Shown in pieces: positions 39,510-46,217 of a DNA stretch of 48,443 nucleotides. Under the pieces are notes generated by a model. That model did not search any database and had not been told where the DNA came from. It saw only the letters and a list, made by a program, of their open reading frames with translations. Source of the stretch: Dehalococcoidia bacterium (GTDB taxonomy: Bacteria; Chloroflexota; Dehalococcoidia; Tepidiformales; Tepidiformaceae); assembly GCA_022824925.1 (NCBI GenBank), contig JAJDYW010000001.1, positions 1 through 48,443 of the forward strand, given 5' to 3'. The translations under genes and the position numbers were made by a program. The stretch's first letter is position 1. Each line of letters opens with the position of its first letter.

Positions 39510-39602
39510 GGAGTGGGAGGCTGGGAGGCCGCGGACGCAGATGCCGCGTGGTTGCGTTCACTGCCCAGAGGTGACGCGCGCATCTCGTGCCGGGTAGAGG
39601 GA

Positions 39603-39632
39603 TTGACGGCCCCCCGCACTCTACTTGATACT
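39603..39632 (+). promoter_or_regulatory. Promoter of the orphan gene at 39676
   Basis: TTGACG (39603-39608) and GATACT (39627-39632) are 18 bases apart. The -10 box lies inside the 29-bp dyad, a layout that allows direct repression. Confidence 0.45.
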
Positions 39633-39647
39633 AAGTATCAAGTAGAG
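39619..39647. promoter_or_regulatory. 29-bp perfect dyad, probable repressor operator
   Basis: The arm CTCTACTTGATACT (39619-39632), a central A, and the exact reverse complement (39634-39647) make a perfect inverted repeat. It lies 28 bases before the TTG start of the orphan gene and overlaps its -10 box. TTGATACT-type dyads are typical of small winged-helix repressors (PadR or TetR style), but no such gene is adjacent. The base composition is strikingly AT-rich for this chromosome. Confidence 0.6.
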
Positions 39648-39675
39648 ACTGGAGAACACGGGACGGGGTGGTTCG

Positions 39676-40266
39676 TTGAGCAGCACTGACACGCCCTCGC
39701 AGGCGCCGCCGGGCAATGCAGCTTGGGTGGAGGCGGCCGGGGCGTTGATGAACGACCAGTGCTGGTGCTGGGGCCAGGATGTTCTCTACTCCGGTGGCAA
39801 CCTGCTCATTCGCTATGGGCTGGAGCGCGTCGCGGGGGGAGGACCGGGCGGGCGATCGGCCGGCTACACCCGTGCCATCAACGACCGCGGAGGCATCTGG
39901 CTGCGCGGCGCCGGGGTGTTCTACTCGCGCGGGTCCGGAACGGGTATCTTCCTCGGCCGCTACGACGTGCGCCCGCGAGTGATCACTTGCGATGTCCCTC
40001 CGCTCGAGAAGTGGAGTGAGCAGGGTCTGGGCGCCTTTCCCCTGGCTGTAGCGTCTGAGCAAGGAGTCGAGGCGGCATGCCTCCTGGTGCCCGAGGCGTG
40101 CGCCTGGATTGCCGGCTACGAACGCTGGATTACGGAGACGGTGGGCGTCGTGCATCGCGAGCAGTGCCTCGATCGCTGGCCGAAGCGCCAGACGCCGGCG
40201 GGGGAGTTCGCGCTGCGCTGGCACTCGCTCGGGCGCAGCTTCATAGCCGGGCCGCCGTCCTACTGA
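39676..40266 (+). CDS. Hypothetical 196-residue protein under a dyad operator
   Basis: I do not recognise this protein. The tentative TTG start is preceded by GGGACGGGGTGG. The sequence is soluble and aromatic/Cys-rich for the region: NDQCWCWGQDVLYSGGNLLIRYGLERV, GGIWLRGAGVFYSRGSGTGIFLGRYDVRP, EACAWIAGYERWITETVGVVHREQCLDRW. Trp-Cys-Trp and many Arg/Gly loops suggest a beta-rich binding domain, with no membrane segment or signal peptide. It is preceded by the strongest operator-like dyad in the window, so it is probably inducible. The following 251 bases (40267-40517) hold no convincing gene. One frame (40301-40411, ending FLRRWQAS) could be a C-terminal remnant of something lost. Confidence 0.6.
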   Translation: MSSTDTPSQAPPGNAAWVEAAGALMNDQCWCWGQDVLYSGGNLLIRYGLERVAGGGPGGRSAGYTRAINDRGGIWLRGAGVFYSRGSGTGIFLGRYDVRPRVITCDVPPLEKWSEQGLGAFPLAVASEQGVEAACLLVPEACAWIAGYERWITETVGVVHREQCLDRWPKRQTPAGEFALRWHSLGRSFIAGPPSY

Positions 40267-40517
40267 CAAGCGGGCGCGGGGCGCCCACCAGCGTGTCGCT
40301 GTGCACCACCTCGAAGAAGTGCTGCTGACCAACGACGGCGACGCCGCGACGCTGTCGACGCGGTTTAACCGGTCGAGGTTGAAGTTCCTGCGCCGCTGGC
40401 AAGCGAGTTGAAAGACTGCGTCCGGTCCGGCCCGCCCGAGCACCCCCCCTCTCCCCCACTGGCCCCCGCCGCCGCCCGGTGGCACGCTGACCCCAACCAC
40501 GCCCACGGAGGTACCAC

Positions 40518-41159
40518 GTGCCCATTCCCCCGCCCGACCGCTGGACCATGACCCTCGGCGACGCCATGTACACCATGCGCGCCATCCGCCGCTTCCGCCC
40601 CGACCCCATCGAGGAGCGCGACCTGCGAGACCTCCTCGATGCCGCCCGCCAGGCCCCCAATGGCGGCAACGCCCAGCCCTGGCGCTTCCTCCTCGTGACC
40701 GACCCCGAGAAGCGCGCCCGCCTCGGCGAGCTTTACCACGAGGCCTGGTGGGCCAAGCGCAAGGACGAGGGCATCAGCGGCCCCGAGGACATCCCCCCCG
40801 GGAAGGGCGTGCGACAGTCGGCCATGCGCCTCGCCGGCGAGATCGGCGACACCCCCGCCTTCGTCCTCGTCTGCGCGACCGCGCGGGGCGCGGGCGCGGC
40901 CCAATCCGTCATCCCCTCTGTCCAGAACCTGTTGCTGGCCGCCCGCTCGATCGGCATCGGCGGCACCATCACCACCCTCCACGCCGTCGTCGAGGAGCGC
41001 GTCCACGAGCTCTTCGGCATCCCCGCAGAGGCGCAGGTCGTCTACTGCGTGCCCCTCGGCTACCCGCGCGGCCGCTTCGGACCGCTCAACCGCAAGCCCC
41101 TCGCGGAGGTCGCCGCCCTCGACTCCTGGGACAACACCCCCGACTGGCTCGCGACCTAG
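40518..41159 (+). CDS. Nitroreductase-family flavoprotein
   Basis: The protein has 213 residues. TMRAIRRFRPDPIEERDLRDLLDAARQAPNGGNAQPWRFLLV is the classic nitroreductase opening (FMN-phosphate-binding Arg and the 'AP...N.QPW' block). SVIPSVQNLLLAARSIGIGGTITTLH is the central dimer helix with the GlGg motif. LFGIPAEAQVVYCVPLGYPRGRFGPLNRKPLAEV is the C-terminal FMN site. It is probably a homodimer reducing nitro compounds, quinones or an unknown metabolite. GTG with GGAGGTACCAC upstream. It is convergent with the tandem GNAT gene. Confidence 0.9.
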   Translation: MPIPPPDRWTMTLGDAMYTMRAIRRFRPDPIEERDLRDLLDAARQAPNGGNAQPWRFLLVTDPEKRARLGELYHEAWWAKRKDEGISGPEDIPPGKGVRQSAMRLAGEIGDTPAFVLVCATARGAGAAQSVIPSVQNLLLAARSIGIGGTITTLHAVVEERVHELFGIPAEAQVVYCVPLGYPRGRFGPLNRKPLAEVAALDSWDNTPDWLAT

Positions 41160-41164
41160 CCTGG

Positions 41165-42031
41165 CTAGTCGGTGAAGGCGTCCTCGCGGAGCTGCCCGCC
41201 GAGCCGCTTCACGTAGCGGTCGGCGCCGCGCTCGAGGTCCCAGCCCCGCTCCTCCAGCCGGCGGCGGAGCGGCTCGGTGCGGTCGGTAAGGGGCAGCTCC
41301 GCCGTGTGCGACCCGTGCGTCCCCGCGTAGTCGGCGGCGCGCTCGACCATCCAGGCGTCGAGCCCCCGCCCCTCGTACCCCGCCGCCAGCACGGGCCCGC
41401 GGATGGCGGCCAGACCGCCCCCCGCGTCCCGCGCCTGGACGACGCCCACGACGCGGTCGCCGTCGGCGGCGACGAACCAGCCCGGCCGGGAACCCTGCTC
41501 GAAGGGCCACGGGTCTTCGCCCGCCAGCGCCGCGATCGCCTGTGCGTCGCTGCGGCGTTGCTCCCGCACCGTCAGGAGCGGCAGCCGCCGCTCGACGGTC
41601 AGCACGGCTAGTGGCTCGCCCCGGAAGGTCTCGCTGGCGCGCCCGATGGGCAGGTAGCCCATCGCCGAGAAGTAATCGGCCAGGCGGGGCTCGTCCGGGA
41701 GCCGTGCGCGCACGAGCCGGAGGCCGCCGTCCTGGGCCCGAGCCTCGATCGCGCGGATGAGCGCCCGCCCTGCCCCCGGCTCGCGCGAGGCCAGCAGGTC
41801 GAAGTTCGCGATGCCTTCGTCCTCGCCGTGCCGCACCACCCCCGCGACCCGCCCCTCCCGTTCCGCCAGCAGGAACGCCTCGCCCGTCTGCATGCGCACG
41901 GCCAGGTCCGCCTCGGAGGGCGGTTCCGGCTCCGGGAAGCAGGCGTCCGACTCGGCGAACGCCTCGGCCAGCAGCTCGGCCAGCTCGGGCGCGTCGTCGC
42001 TGTCCGCAACCCGGATGGCGAAGCGCGTCAC
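41165..42031 (-). CDS. Tandem GNAT acetyltransferase
   Basis: The 288-residue protein has two GNAT-like halves. The first is FAIRVADSDDAPELAELLAEAFAESD, AFLLAEREGRVAGVVRH, ASREPGAGRALIRAIEARAQDGGLRLVRARLPDEPRLADYFSAMGYLP. The second is TVREQRRSDAQAIAALAG, WFVAADGDRVVGVVQARD and YEGRGLDAWMVERAADYAGTHGSHTAELPLTDRTEPLRRRLEERGWD. The acetyl-CoA loop in the first half is partly kept (PGAGRALI); the second keeps YEGRGLDAW. Substrate unknown. The start at 42031 lacks a strong ribosome-binding site. It is divergent from the thiolase gene. Confidence 0.8.
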   Translation of the reverse strand: MTRFAIRVADSDDAPELAELLAEAFAESDACFPEPEPPSEADLAVRMQTGEAFLLAEREGRVAGVVRHGEDEGIANFDLLASREPGAGRALIRAIEARAQDGGLRLVRARLPDEPRLADYFSAMGYLPIGRASETFRGEPLAVLTVERRLPLLTVREQRRSDAQAIAALAGEDPWPFEQGSRPGWFVAADGDRVVGVVQARDAGGGLAAIRGPVLAAGYEGRGLDAWMVERAADYAGTHGSHTAELPLTDRTEPLRRRLEERGWDLERGADRYVKRLGGQLREDAFTD

Positions 42032-42129
42032 GCGTTCCCGTTCCCGGCCGGAGGTGATGGTGGCTGCACGGGCCCATCGTAGAGGGCGCGCCCCTCTCGC
42101 GCGTGCGACCGCCCCGCGGGCGGAGGGGC

Positions 42130-42135
42130 TACAAT
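42130..42135 (+). promoter_or_regulatory. -10 box of the thiolase gene
   Basis: TACAAT lies 51 bases before the ATG. An AAGGAAGG ribosome-binding site is present, so unlike many neighbours this gene has a conventional leader. Confidence 0.4.
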
Positions 42136-42186
42136 GGCGCGCACAAGTCCGGCGGTTCGCACCGCTGCCCCAAGGAAGGTTTCGCC

Positions 42187-43362
42187 ATGGAAGACGTTGT
42201 CCTCGCTAGCGGCGTCCGCACCGCGATCGGCACGTTCAACGGATCGCTCGCCAACACCCCCGCCTCCGAGCTCGGCTCGACCGTCATCGCCGAGGCCGTC
42301 AGCCGCGCCGGCGTCGAGGTGGGTGAGGTCGACCAGATCATCATGGGCATCGTCGGCCAGGTGGCCGAGGACGCCTACCTCTCGCGCGTCTCGGGCATCC
42401 GCGCCGGCATCCCCGTCGAGACGCCCGCCGTCAACATCAACCGCCTCTGCGGCAGCGGCCTCGAGGCCATCAACACGGCCGCCCGCTACATCGAGACGGG
42501 CGACGCCGACGTCGTCGTCGCCGGCGGCGCCGAGAACATGACGCGCCTCCCCTTCTACCTGCGCAAGGCGCGCTCGGGCTACCGCCTCGGCCACGACGAG
42601 ATCCAAGATGGCATCGTCAAGCTCCTCAGTGACCCCTTCGAGGACACCCACATGGGGATCACCGCCGAGAAGCTGGCCGAGGAGTACGAGATCTCCCGCA
42701 CGGCCCAGGACGAGTTCTCCGCCGAGAGCCAGCGCCGCGCCCTCAGCGCCATCGAGAACGGCTACTTCAAGGACCAGATCGTCCCGATTACCGTGCGCGA
42801 ACGCCGCGAGGAGCGCGTCTTCGACACCGACGAGTTCCCGCGCGCGAGCACGCCCGAGCAGCTCGCGAAGCTGCGCCCGGCCTTCAAGAAGGACGGCATG
42901 GTCACCCCCGGGAACGCCAGCGGCATCAACGACGGCGCCGCGGCGACGGTCGTGATGAGCGCGGCGAAGGCCGACGCGCTGGGCGTGAAGCCGCGCATGC
43001 GGCTGGTGGCCCGCGCCGAGGCCGGCGTGGACCCGTCGATCATGGGCAGCGGCCCTATCCCCGCCGTGCACAAGGTGCTGGACAAGGCGGACATGTCGCT
43101 CGACCAGATGGACGTGATCGAGCTGAACGAGGCCTTCGCCAGCGTCGCCTGCGCCTGCTCGAACGAGCTTGCCCTCGACCCGCAGAAGACCAACCCGAAC
43201 GGCGGCGCCATCGCCCTCGGCCACCCCGTGGGCGCGACGGGCACCATCCTGACGGTGAAGCTGATGCACGAGCTGGAGCGCACGGGCGGCCGCTACGGCC
43301 TCGTCAGCCTCTGCATCGGCGGCGGTCAGGGCATCGCCACCATCTTCGAGCGCCTGGACTAG
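42187..43362 (+). CDS. Acetyl-CoA acetyltransferase (thiolase)
   Basis: The 391-residue protein has a typical thiolase length. It has the acyl-enzyme Cys88 in NRLCGSGLEAINTAARYIETGDADVVVAGGAENMTRLP, the substrate-loop NDGAAATVVMSAAKADALG, NEAFASVACA, His in GGAIALGHPVGATGTILTVKLMHEL, and the second catalytic Cys in VSLCIGGGQGIATIFE. It condenses two acetyl-CoA or cleaves 3-ketoacyl-CoA; the biosynthetic or degradative direction cannot be told from sequence. No other beta-oxidation gene is adjacent. Its TAG stop is fused to a degenerate hairpin-family unit (TAGGAGGGC). Confidence 0.95.
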   Translation: MEDVVLASGVRTAIGTFNGSLANTPASELGSTVIAEAVSRAGVEVGEVDQIIMGIVGQVAEDAYLSRVSGIRAGIPVETPAVNINRLCGSGLEAINTAARYIETGDADVVVAGGAENMTRLPFYLRKARSGYRLGHDEIQDGIVKLLSDPFEDTHMGITAEKLAEEYEISRTAQDEFSAESQRRALSAIENGYFKDQIVPITVRERREERVFDTDEFPRASTPEQLAKLRPAFKKDGMVTPGNASGINDGAAATVVMSAAKADALGVKPRMRLVARAEAGVDPSIMGSGPIPAVHKVLDKADMSLDQMDVIELNEAFASVACACSNELALDPQKTNPNGGAIALGHPVGATGTILTVKLMHELERTGGRYGLVSLCIGGGQGIATIFERLD

Positions 43363-43480
43363 GAGGGCGGCGGGCGCGACTGTCGACGCTCGACTGCTAC
43401 GCGCTCGCGCTCCCCGCCTGAGTGGAGCGCCGCGCTGGCGCGCGGCCGAGGAGAACGTGCGGTTGTCACCGGGCTGAGCG
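43361..43480 (+). repeat. Degenerate hairpin-family units after the thiolase gene
   Basis: The segment starts in the thiolase stop codon and contains CCTGAGTGGAGCG followed by a GCCGCGC/GCGCGGC-type hairpin. It then has CGAGGAGAACGTGCGG and GGGCTGAGCG, the same frame as the arrays at 28.6 kb but eroded. No gene is seen in this gap. Confidence 0.5.
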
Positions 43481-43506
43481 AGTGGCGCCCCCGGGGGGTT
43501 GACTGC

Positions 43507-44061
43507 CTACCGTGTGGCGAGCCGCTGCTCGATGCGGGTCAGCGTGGCCACGATCGTCGTCAGCAGGTCGCCGTGGGTTGTCAGCATGTCGGTGTGGGCG
43601 TCCAGAGTAGCCTGCTGCCTGTCGAACTTGGCATTGAGCGTCGCCACCTCTTCCTCGAGCCTCGCGGTGCGGCCGTCGAGCTTCGCGACGCGGTTGTCCA
43701 GTTGCGCGACGCGGTCGTCCAGTTGAGTGACGCGGTCGTCCAGTTGAGTGACGCGGTCCTCAAGCTTTGCAACGCGTCCACTGAGTTCGGCGACCTGGGT
43801 ACTGAGTCCCGCGACCTCGCCCTTCACCCCGGCGAGGTTAACCTTGATCTCGGTGACCTCCTCGGCGTGGCCAACGATCGCGGCCTGCACGTCGCGCAGC
43901 AGCAGACTGTGCTGCTGCACCGTGTCGGCCACGCTGTCGAAGGCAGTCGAAAGCCGGTCCACCCGGACGGTGAGTTTCCGCAAGTCCGTTTCGCTGGCCG
44001 TGAGCGTGGCTTCGTACTGGACGAGCTTGGCGAGGATGTCGGCGTTCGAGGGCTCGGGCAT
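43507..44061 (-). CDS. Coiled-coil protein with perfect heptads, unknown function
   Basis: The 184-residue protein is helical almost throughout: DILAKLVQYEATLTASETDLRKLTVRVDRL, then heptads VAELSGRVAKLEDRVTQLDDRVTQLDDRVAQLDNRVAKLDGRTARLEEEV, ending with HTDMLTTHGDLLTTIVATLTRIEQRLATR. The heptads are encoded by 21-base tandem DNA repeats near 43690-43760, two of them identical, so the length may vary between strains. No membrane segment or signal. A trimeric or dimeric rod is expected; a role cannot be assigned. It is flanked by copies of the hairpin family in opposite orientations, as is the four-helix-bundle gene. Confidence 0.7.
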   Translation of the reverse strand: MPEPSNADILAKLVQYEATLTASETDLRKLTVRVDRLSTAFDSVADTVQQHSLLLRDVQAAIVGHAEEVTEIKVNLAGVKGEVAGLSTQVAELSGRVAKLEDRVTQLDDRVTQLDDRVAQLDNRVAKLDGRTARLEEEVATLNAKFDRQQATLDAHTDMLTTHGDLLTTIVATLTRIEQRLATR

Positions 44062-44135
44062 GCGAGAAGCCTATGCCTTGCGTCTGGCAATGTCTAGAAG
44101 ATGCAGTTAAACGTTTATGCAACTGGCTCACCACG

Positions 44136-44166
44136 CAGCGCGGCGGTAGCCGAGCGCTCTCCTCAG
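44136..44166 (-). repeat. Hairpin-family unit fused to the rpiB stop codon
   Basis: On the minus strand the rpiB stop reads TGAGGAGAGCGCTCGG and continues to GCCGCGCTG. The unit thus starts in the stop codon, as it does behind the metallo-hydrolase, portal and thiolase genes. Confidence 0.6.
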
Positions 44167-44588
44167 TCGATCTGCGCGATGCGGCGGGCGTGACGCCCCC
44201 CGTCGAAGGGCGTGTCCAGCCACGTCGCCACGATCTCGAGCGCCGTTTCCAGGCTGACCATGCGCTGGCCGATGGAGATGGCGTTCGCGTTGTTGTGGCG
44301 GCGCCCCATCTCCGCCGACTCGCGGTCCCAGCAGAGCGCGCAGCGGACCCCCGCCACCCGGTTCGCGACCATCGCCTCCCCGTTCCCCGAGCCCCCCAGC
44401 ACGATCCCGCGCTCGCAGTCGCCCGTGGCGATGGCCTCCGCGGCGGGGCGGATGAAGAGGGGGTAGTCGCACGACTCGTCCGAGTCCGTGCCGAAGTCGA
44501 CGGCCTCGTGGCCGCGCTCGGCGAGGAACGCCTTGATCGCCTCCTTGTACTCGTAGCCGGCGTGGTCCGAGGCGATGGCGATGCGCAT
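44163..44588 (-). CDS. rpiB: Ribose-5-phosphate isomerase B (RpiB/LacAB family)
   Basis: The 141-residue protein has MRIAIASDHAGYEYKEAIKAFLAERGHEAVDFGTDSDESCDYPLF with the AxDHAG phosphate-binding loop. GIVLGGSGNGEAMVANRVAGVRCALCWD is the actinobacterial-type active-site loop, where Ser/Glu replace the enterobacterial Cys base. RRHNNANAISIGQRMVSLETALEIVATWLDTPFDGGRHARRI follows. It interconverts ribose-5-P and ribulose-5-P. The ATG lies 6 bases after a TAGACT box, so rpiB has its own leaderless promoter, separate from the structured RNA upstream. Confidence 0.95.
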   Translation of the reverse strand: MRIAIASDHAGYEYKEAIKAFLAERGHEAVDFGTDSDESCDYPLFIRPAAEAIATGDCERGIVLGGSGNGEAMVANRVAGVRCALCWDRESAEMGRRHNNANAISIGQRMVSLETALEIVATWLDTPFDGGRHARRIAQID

Positions 44589-44594
44589 GGCGCG

Positions 44595-44600
44595 AGTCTA
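44595..44600 (-). promoter_or_regulatory. -10 box of rpiB, leaderless spacing
   Basis: TAGACT on the minus strand ends 6 bases before the rpiB ATG. Confidence 0.5.
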
Positions 44601-44642
44601 CCGGCTGCGCCCGCAGGACCAACGCGGCGTGCGCGTTGCCCG

Positions 44643-44861
44643 GACAAAGAAACAGGCCCCGGTCTCCCGAGGCCTGTTGAAGACTCGTCGCGGTCCATCT
44701 CCCACCCTGCACCCGTTCCGGGCGGAAGCGGCCCGCTTCGGCCCGCGCGAGGCGGGCCTCAACACTGCACGATCAGTACTCCGTGGAGGAGGTGAGTCTT
44801 GACGTGGTACACGTGCGACCTCCTGGCAGTGTTCTCGCCTGTAGCGTACACCCGCTGTCAA
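44643..44861 (-). ncRNA. Structured RNA with T-box-like 3' end and intrinsic terminator (candidate)
   Basis: Read on the minus strand: a TTGACA (44861-44856) and a TACGCT (-10-like, 44848-44843) are followed by a long stem AACACTGC/GCAGTGTT (44833-44826 with 44768-44761). This encloses a second stem AGGAGGT/ACCTCCT (44824-44818 with 44793-44787). Two further hairpins follow: GGCCCGC/GCGGGCC and GAAGCGG/CCGCTTC. Next come AGGGTGG (44708-44702) and GGACCGCG (44696-44689), the two halves of a T-box motif separated by a few extra bases. Last is a 12-bp GAGA-loop terminator (44678-44651) with TCTTTG. The only gene downstream is rpiB, which has its own promoter. T-box identity is tentative. Confidence 0.45.
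44651..44678 (-). terminator. Intrinsic terminator of the structured RNA
   Basis: The stem AACAGGCCTCGG/CCGGGGCCTGTT (one T-G pair) with a GAGA tetraloop is followed on the minus strand by TCTTTG. It would end transcription before rpiB. Confidence 0.7.
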
Positions 44862-44882
44862 GGTCGAAGTGGGCTTGCTGAC

Positions 44883-46106
44883 CTACCCCTGGTCCGCCTG
44901 ATCGAGCCCGAAGGCCGCGTGCAGGGCGTTCACCGCCTGTCCCATCTGGTCCTCGTGGACGATGCAGGTAATGCGGATCTCGCTCGTCGTGATCAGGTCG
45001 ATATTCACGTCCGCGTCGGCCAGCGCGCGGAACATGCGCGCGGCGTAGCCGGGCTCCGTCTGGATGCCCGCCCCCACGATGCTCACCTTCCCCAGGTTCG
45101 TATCGGCCGTGTAGCCGTCCGCCCCGATCGCCTCGCAGATGGCCTTCATCTGCCCCTCCGCCCGGCGCAGGTCCTCCCGTGCGAGCGTGAACGTGAGGTC
45201 CGTCAGGTTCCGCTCGCTCGCGTTCTGCACGATCGTGTCGACGCTGACGCCCGCCGCTGCCAGCGGCTCGAAGATCTGGGCGGCGATGCCGCGCCGGTCG
45301 GGTACGTGCCGCAGCGTCACCTTGGCGATGTCGTGGTCGTCGACCACGCCGCGGACGCGGTTGCGTTCCTCCATCTGGGGGCCTCCATGGATAAGGGTGC
45401 CTGGCGCGTCGACCATGCTCGAGGCGACCAGGATAGGTAGCTCGTTCGTCGCCGCCAGCTCGACGGCGCGGTTGTGCATCACCTGCGAGCCCTGCGTCGC
45501 CATCTCGAGCATCTCCTCGTAGTGCACGTCGGCGAGGCGGCGGGCGCTGGGGACGAGGCGGGGGTCGGCCGTGTAGACGCCCTCGACGTCCTTGTAGGTC
45601 TCGCAGCGGTCGGCGCCGAGGGCCACGCCCAGCGCCACCGCCGTCAGGTCGCTGGCGCCGCGCCCGAGGGTCACGTAGTCGGCCTCTTCGGTGACGCCCT
45701 GGAAGCCGGCCACGATGGGGATGCGTCCCGCGCGCAGCTCCTCCTCGATGCGGTCCGCGTCGATGCGCTGGATGCGCCCCGAGCCGTGCGACGCACGCGA
45801 GTAGATGCCCGCCTGGCTGCCAGTGAGCCCGACCGCTTCCTGGTCCATCGCGTGGAGCGCCATCGCCAGCAGCGCCGCCGACATGTGCTCCCCCGTTGCG
45901 AGGAGCTGGTCGAGCTCGCGCGGGTCCGGGTCGGGCGAGACTTCGAGGGCGAGGTCGATGAGCTCGTCCGTGCGGTTCCCCATGGCCGAGACGACGACGA
46001 CGACCTCGTCGCCGGCGCCCACGCGCCCCGCGACCTGCCCCGCCACATGGCGGATGCGCTCCGCATCCGCCACGGACGTCCCCCCGAACTTCTGCACGAC
46101 CCGCAT
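44883..46106 (-). CDS. lysC: Aspartate kinase (lysine/threonine pathway)
   Basis: The 407-residue protein has a bacterial class I length. The kinase domain has VVQKFGGTSVADAERIRHVA, VVVVSAMGNRTDELIDLA, LTGSQAGIYSRASHG, VAGFQGVTEEADYVTLGRGASDLTAVALG and TYKDVEGVYTADPR. Two ACT domains follow: VTLRHVPDRRGIAAQIFEPLAAAGVSVDTIVQNAS, and VGAGIQTEPGYAARMFRALADADVNIDLITTSEIRITCIV, which should bind lysine and/or threonine for feedback. It phosphorylates aspartate at the entry to lysine, threonine and methionine synthesis. It is preceded by the capsid gene and followed by the structured RNA. Confidence 0.95.
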   Translation of the reverse strand: MRVVQKFGGTSVADAERIRHVAGQVAGRVGAGDEVVVVVSAMGNRTDELIDLALEVSPDPDPRELDQLLATGEHMSAALLAMALHAMDQEAVGLTGSQAGIYSRASHGSGRIQRIDADRIEEELRAGRIPIVAGFQGVTEEADYVTLGRGASDLTAVALGVALGADRCETYKDVEGVYTADPRLVPSARRLADVHYEEMLEMATQGSQVMHNRAVELAATNELPILVASSMVDAPGTLIHGGPQMEERNRVRGVVDDHDIAKVTLRHVPDRRGIAAQIFEPLAAAGVSVDTIVQNASERNLTDLTFTLAREDLRRAEGQMKAICEAIGADGYTADTNLGKVSIVGAGIQTEPGYAARMFRALADADVNIDLITTSEIRITCIVHEDQMGQAVNALHAAFGLDQADQG

Positions 46107-46165
46107 GGATTAGAGGATGCGCCAGCGCACCCTCACGCGCGAGGGGGCGGAGTGCTGCACACCAG

Positions 46166-46191
46166 AAAGGGCGCCCCGCAGGGGGCGCCCT
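46166..46191 (-). terminator. Hairpin terminator after the capsid gene
   Basis: The perfect 9-bp stem AGGGCGCCC/GGGCGCCCT (46168-46176 with 46183-46191) is followed on the minus strand by TTTC. It lies 27 bases after the capsid stop and before lysC, so the capsid gene is transcribed as its own unit. Confidence 0.6.
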
Positions 46192-46217
46192 CCGGTGGGG
46201 TGGTTGGTGGGGCCGGG

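Noticed and set aside
40301..40411. Small gene after the orphan protein
   Set aside because: The frame stays open upstream without a start codon that has a ribosome-binding site; at most a C-terminal remnant.
44643..44861. 6S RNA, SRP RNA, tmRNA or RNase P RNA
   Set aside because: The 5' and 3' ends do not pair as in 6S RNA, the SRP GGAA-tetraloop core and the conserved RNase P and tmRNA sequences are absent, and the length is wrong for the last two.
44799..45440. 213-codon plus-strand frame opposite lysC
   Set aside because: Antisense to aspartate kinase, whose kinase and two ACT domains are intact; no domain in the opposite frame.
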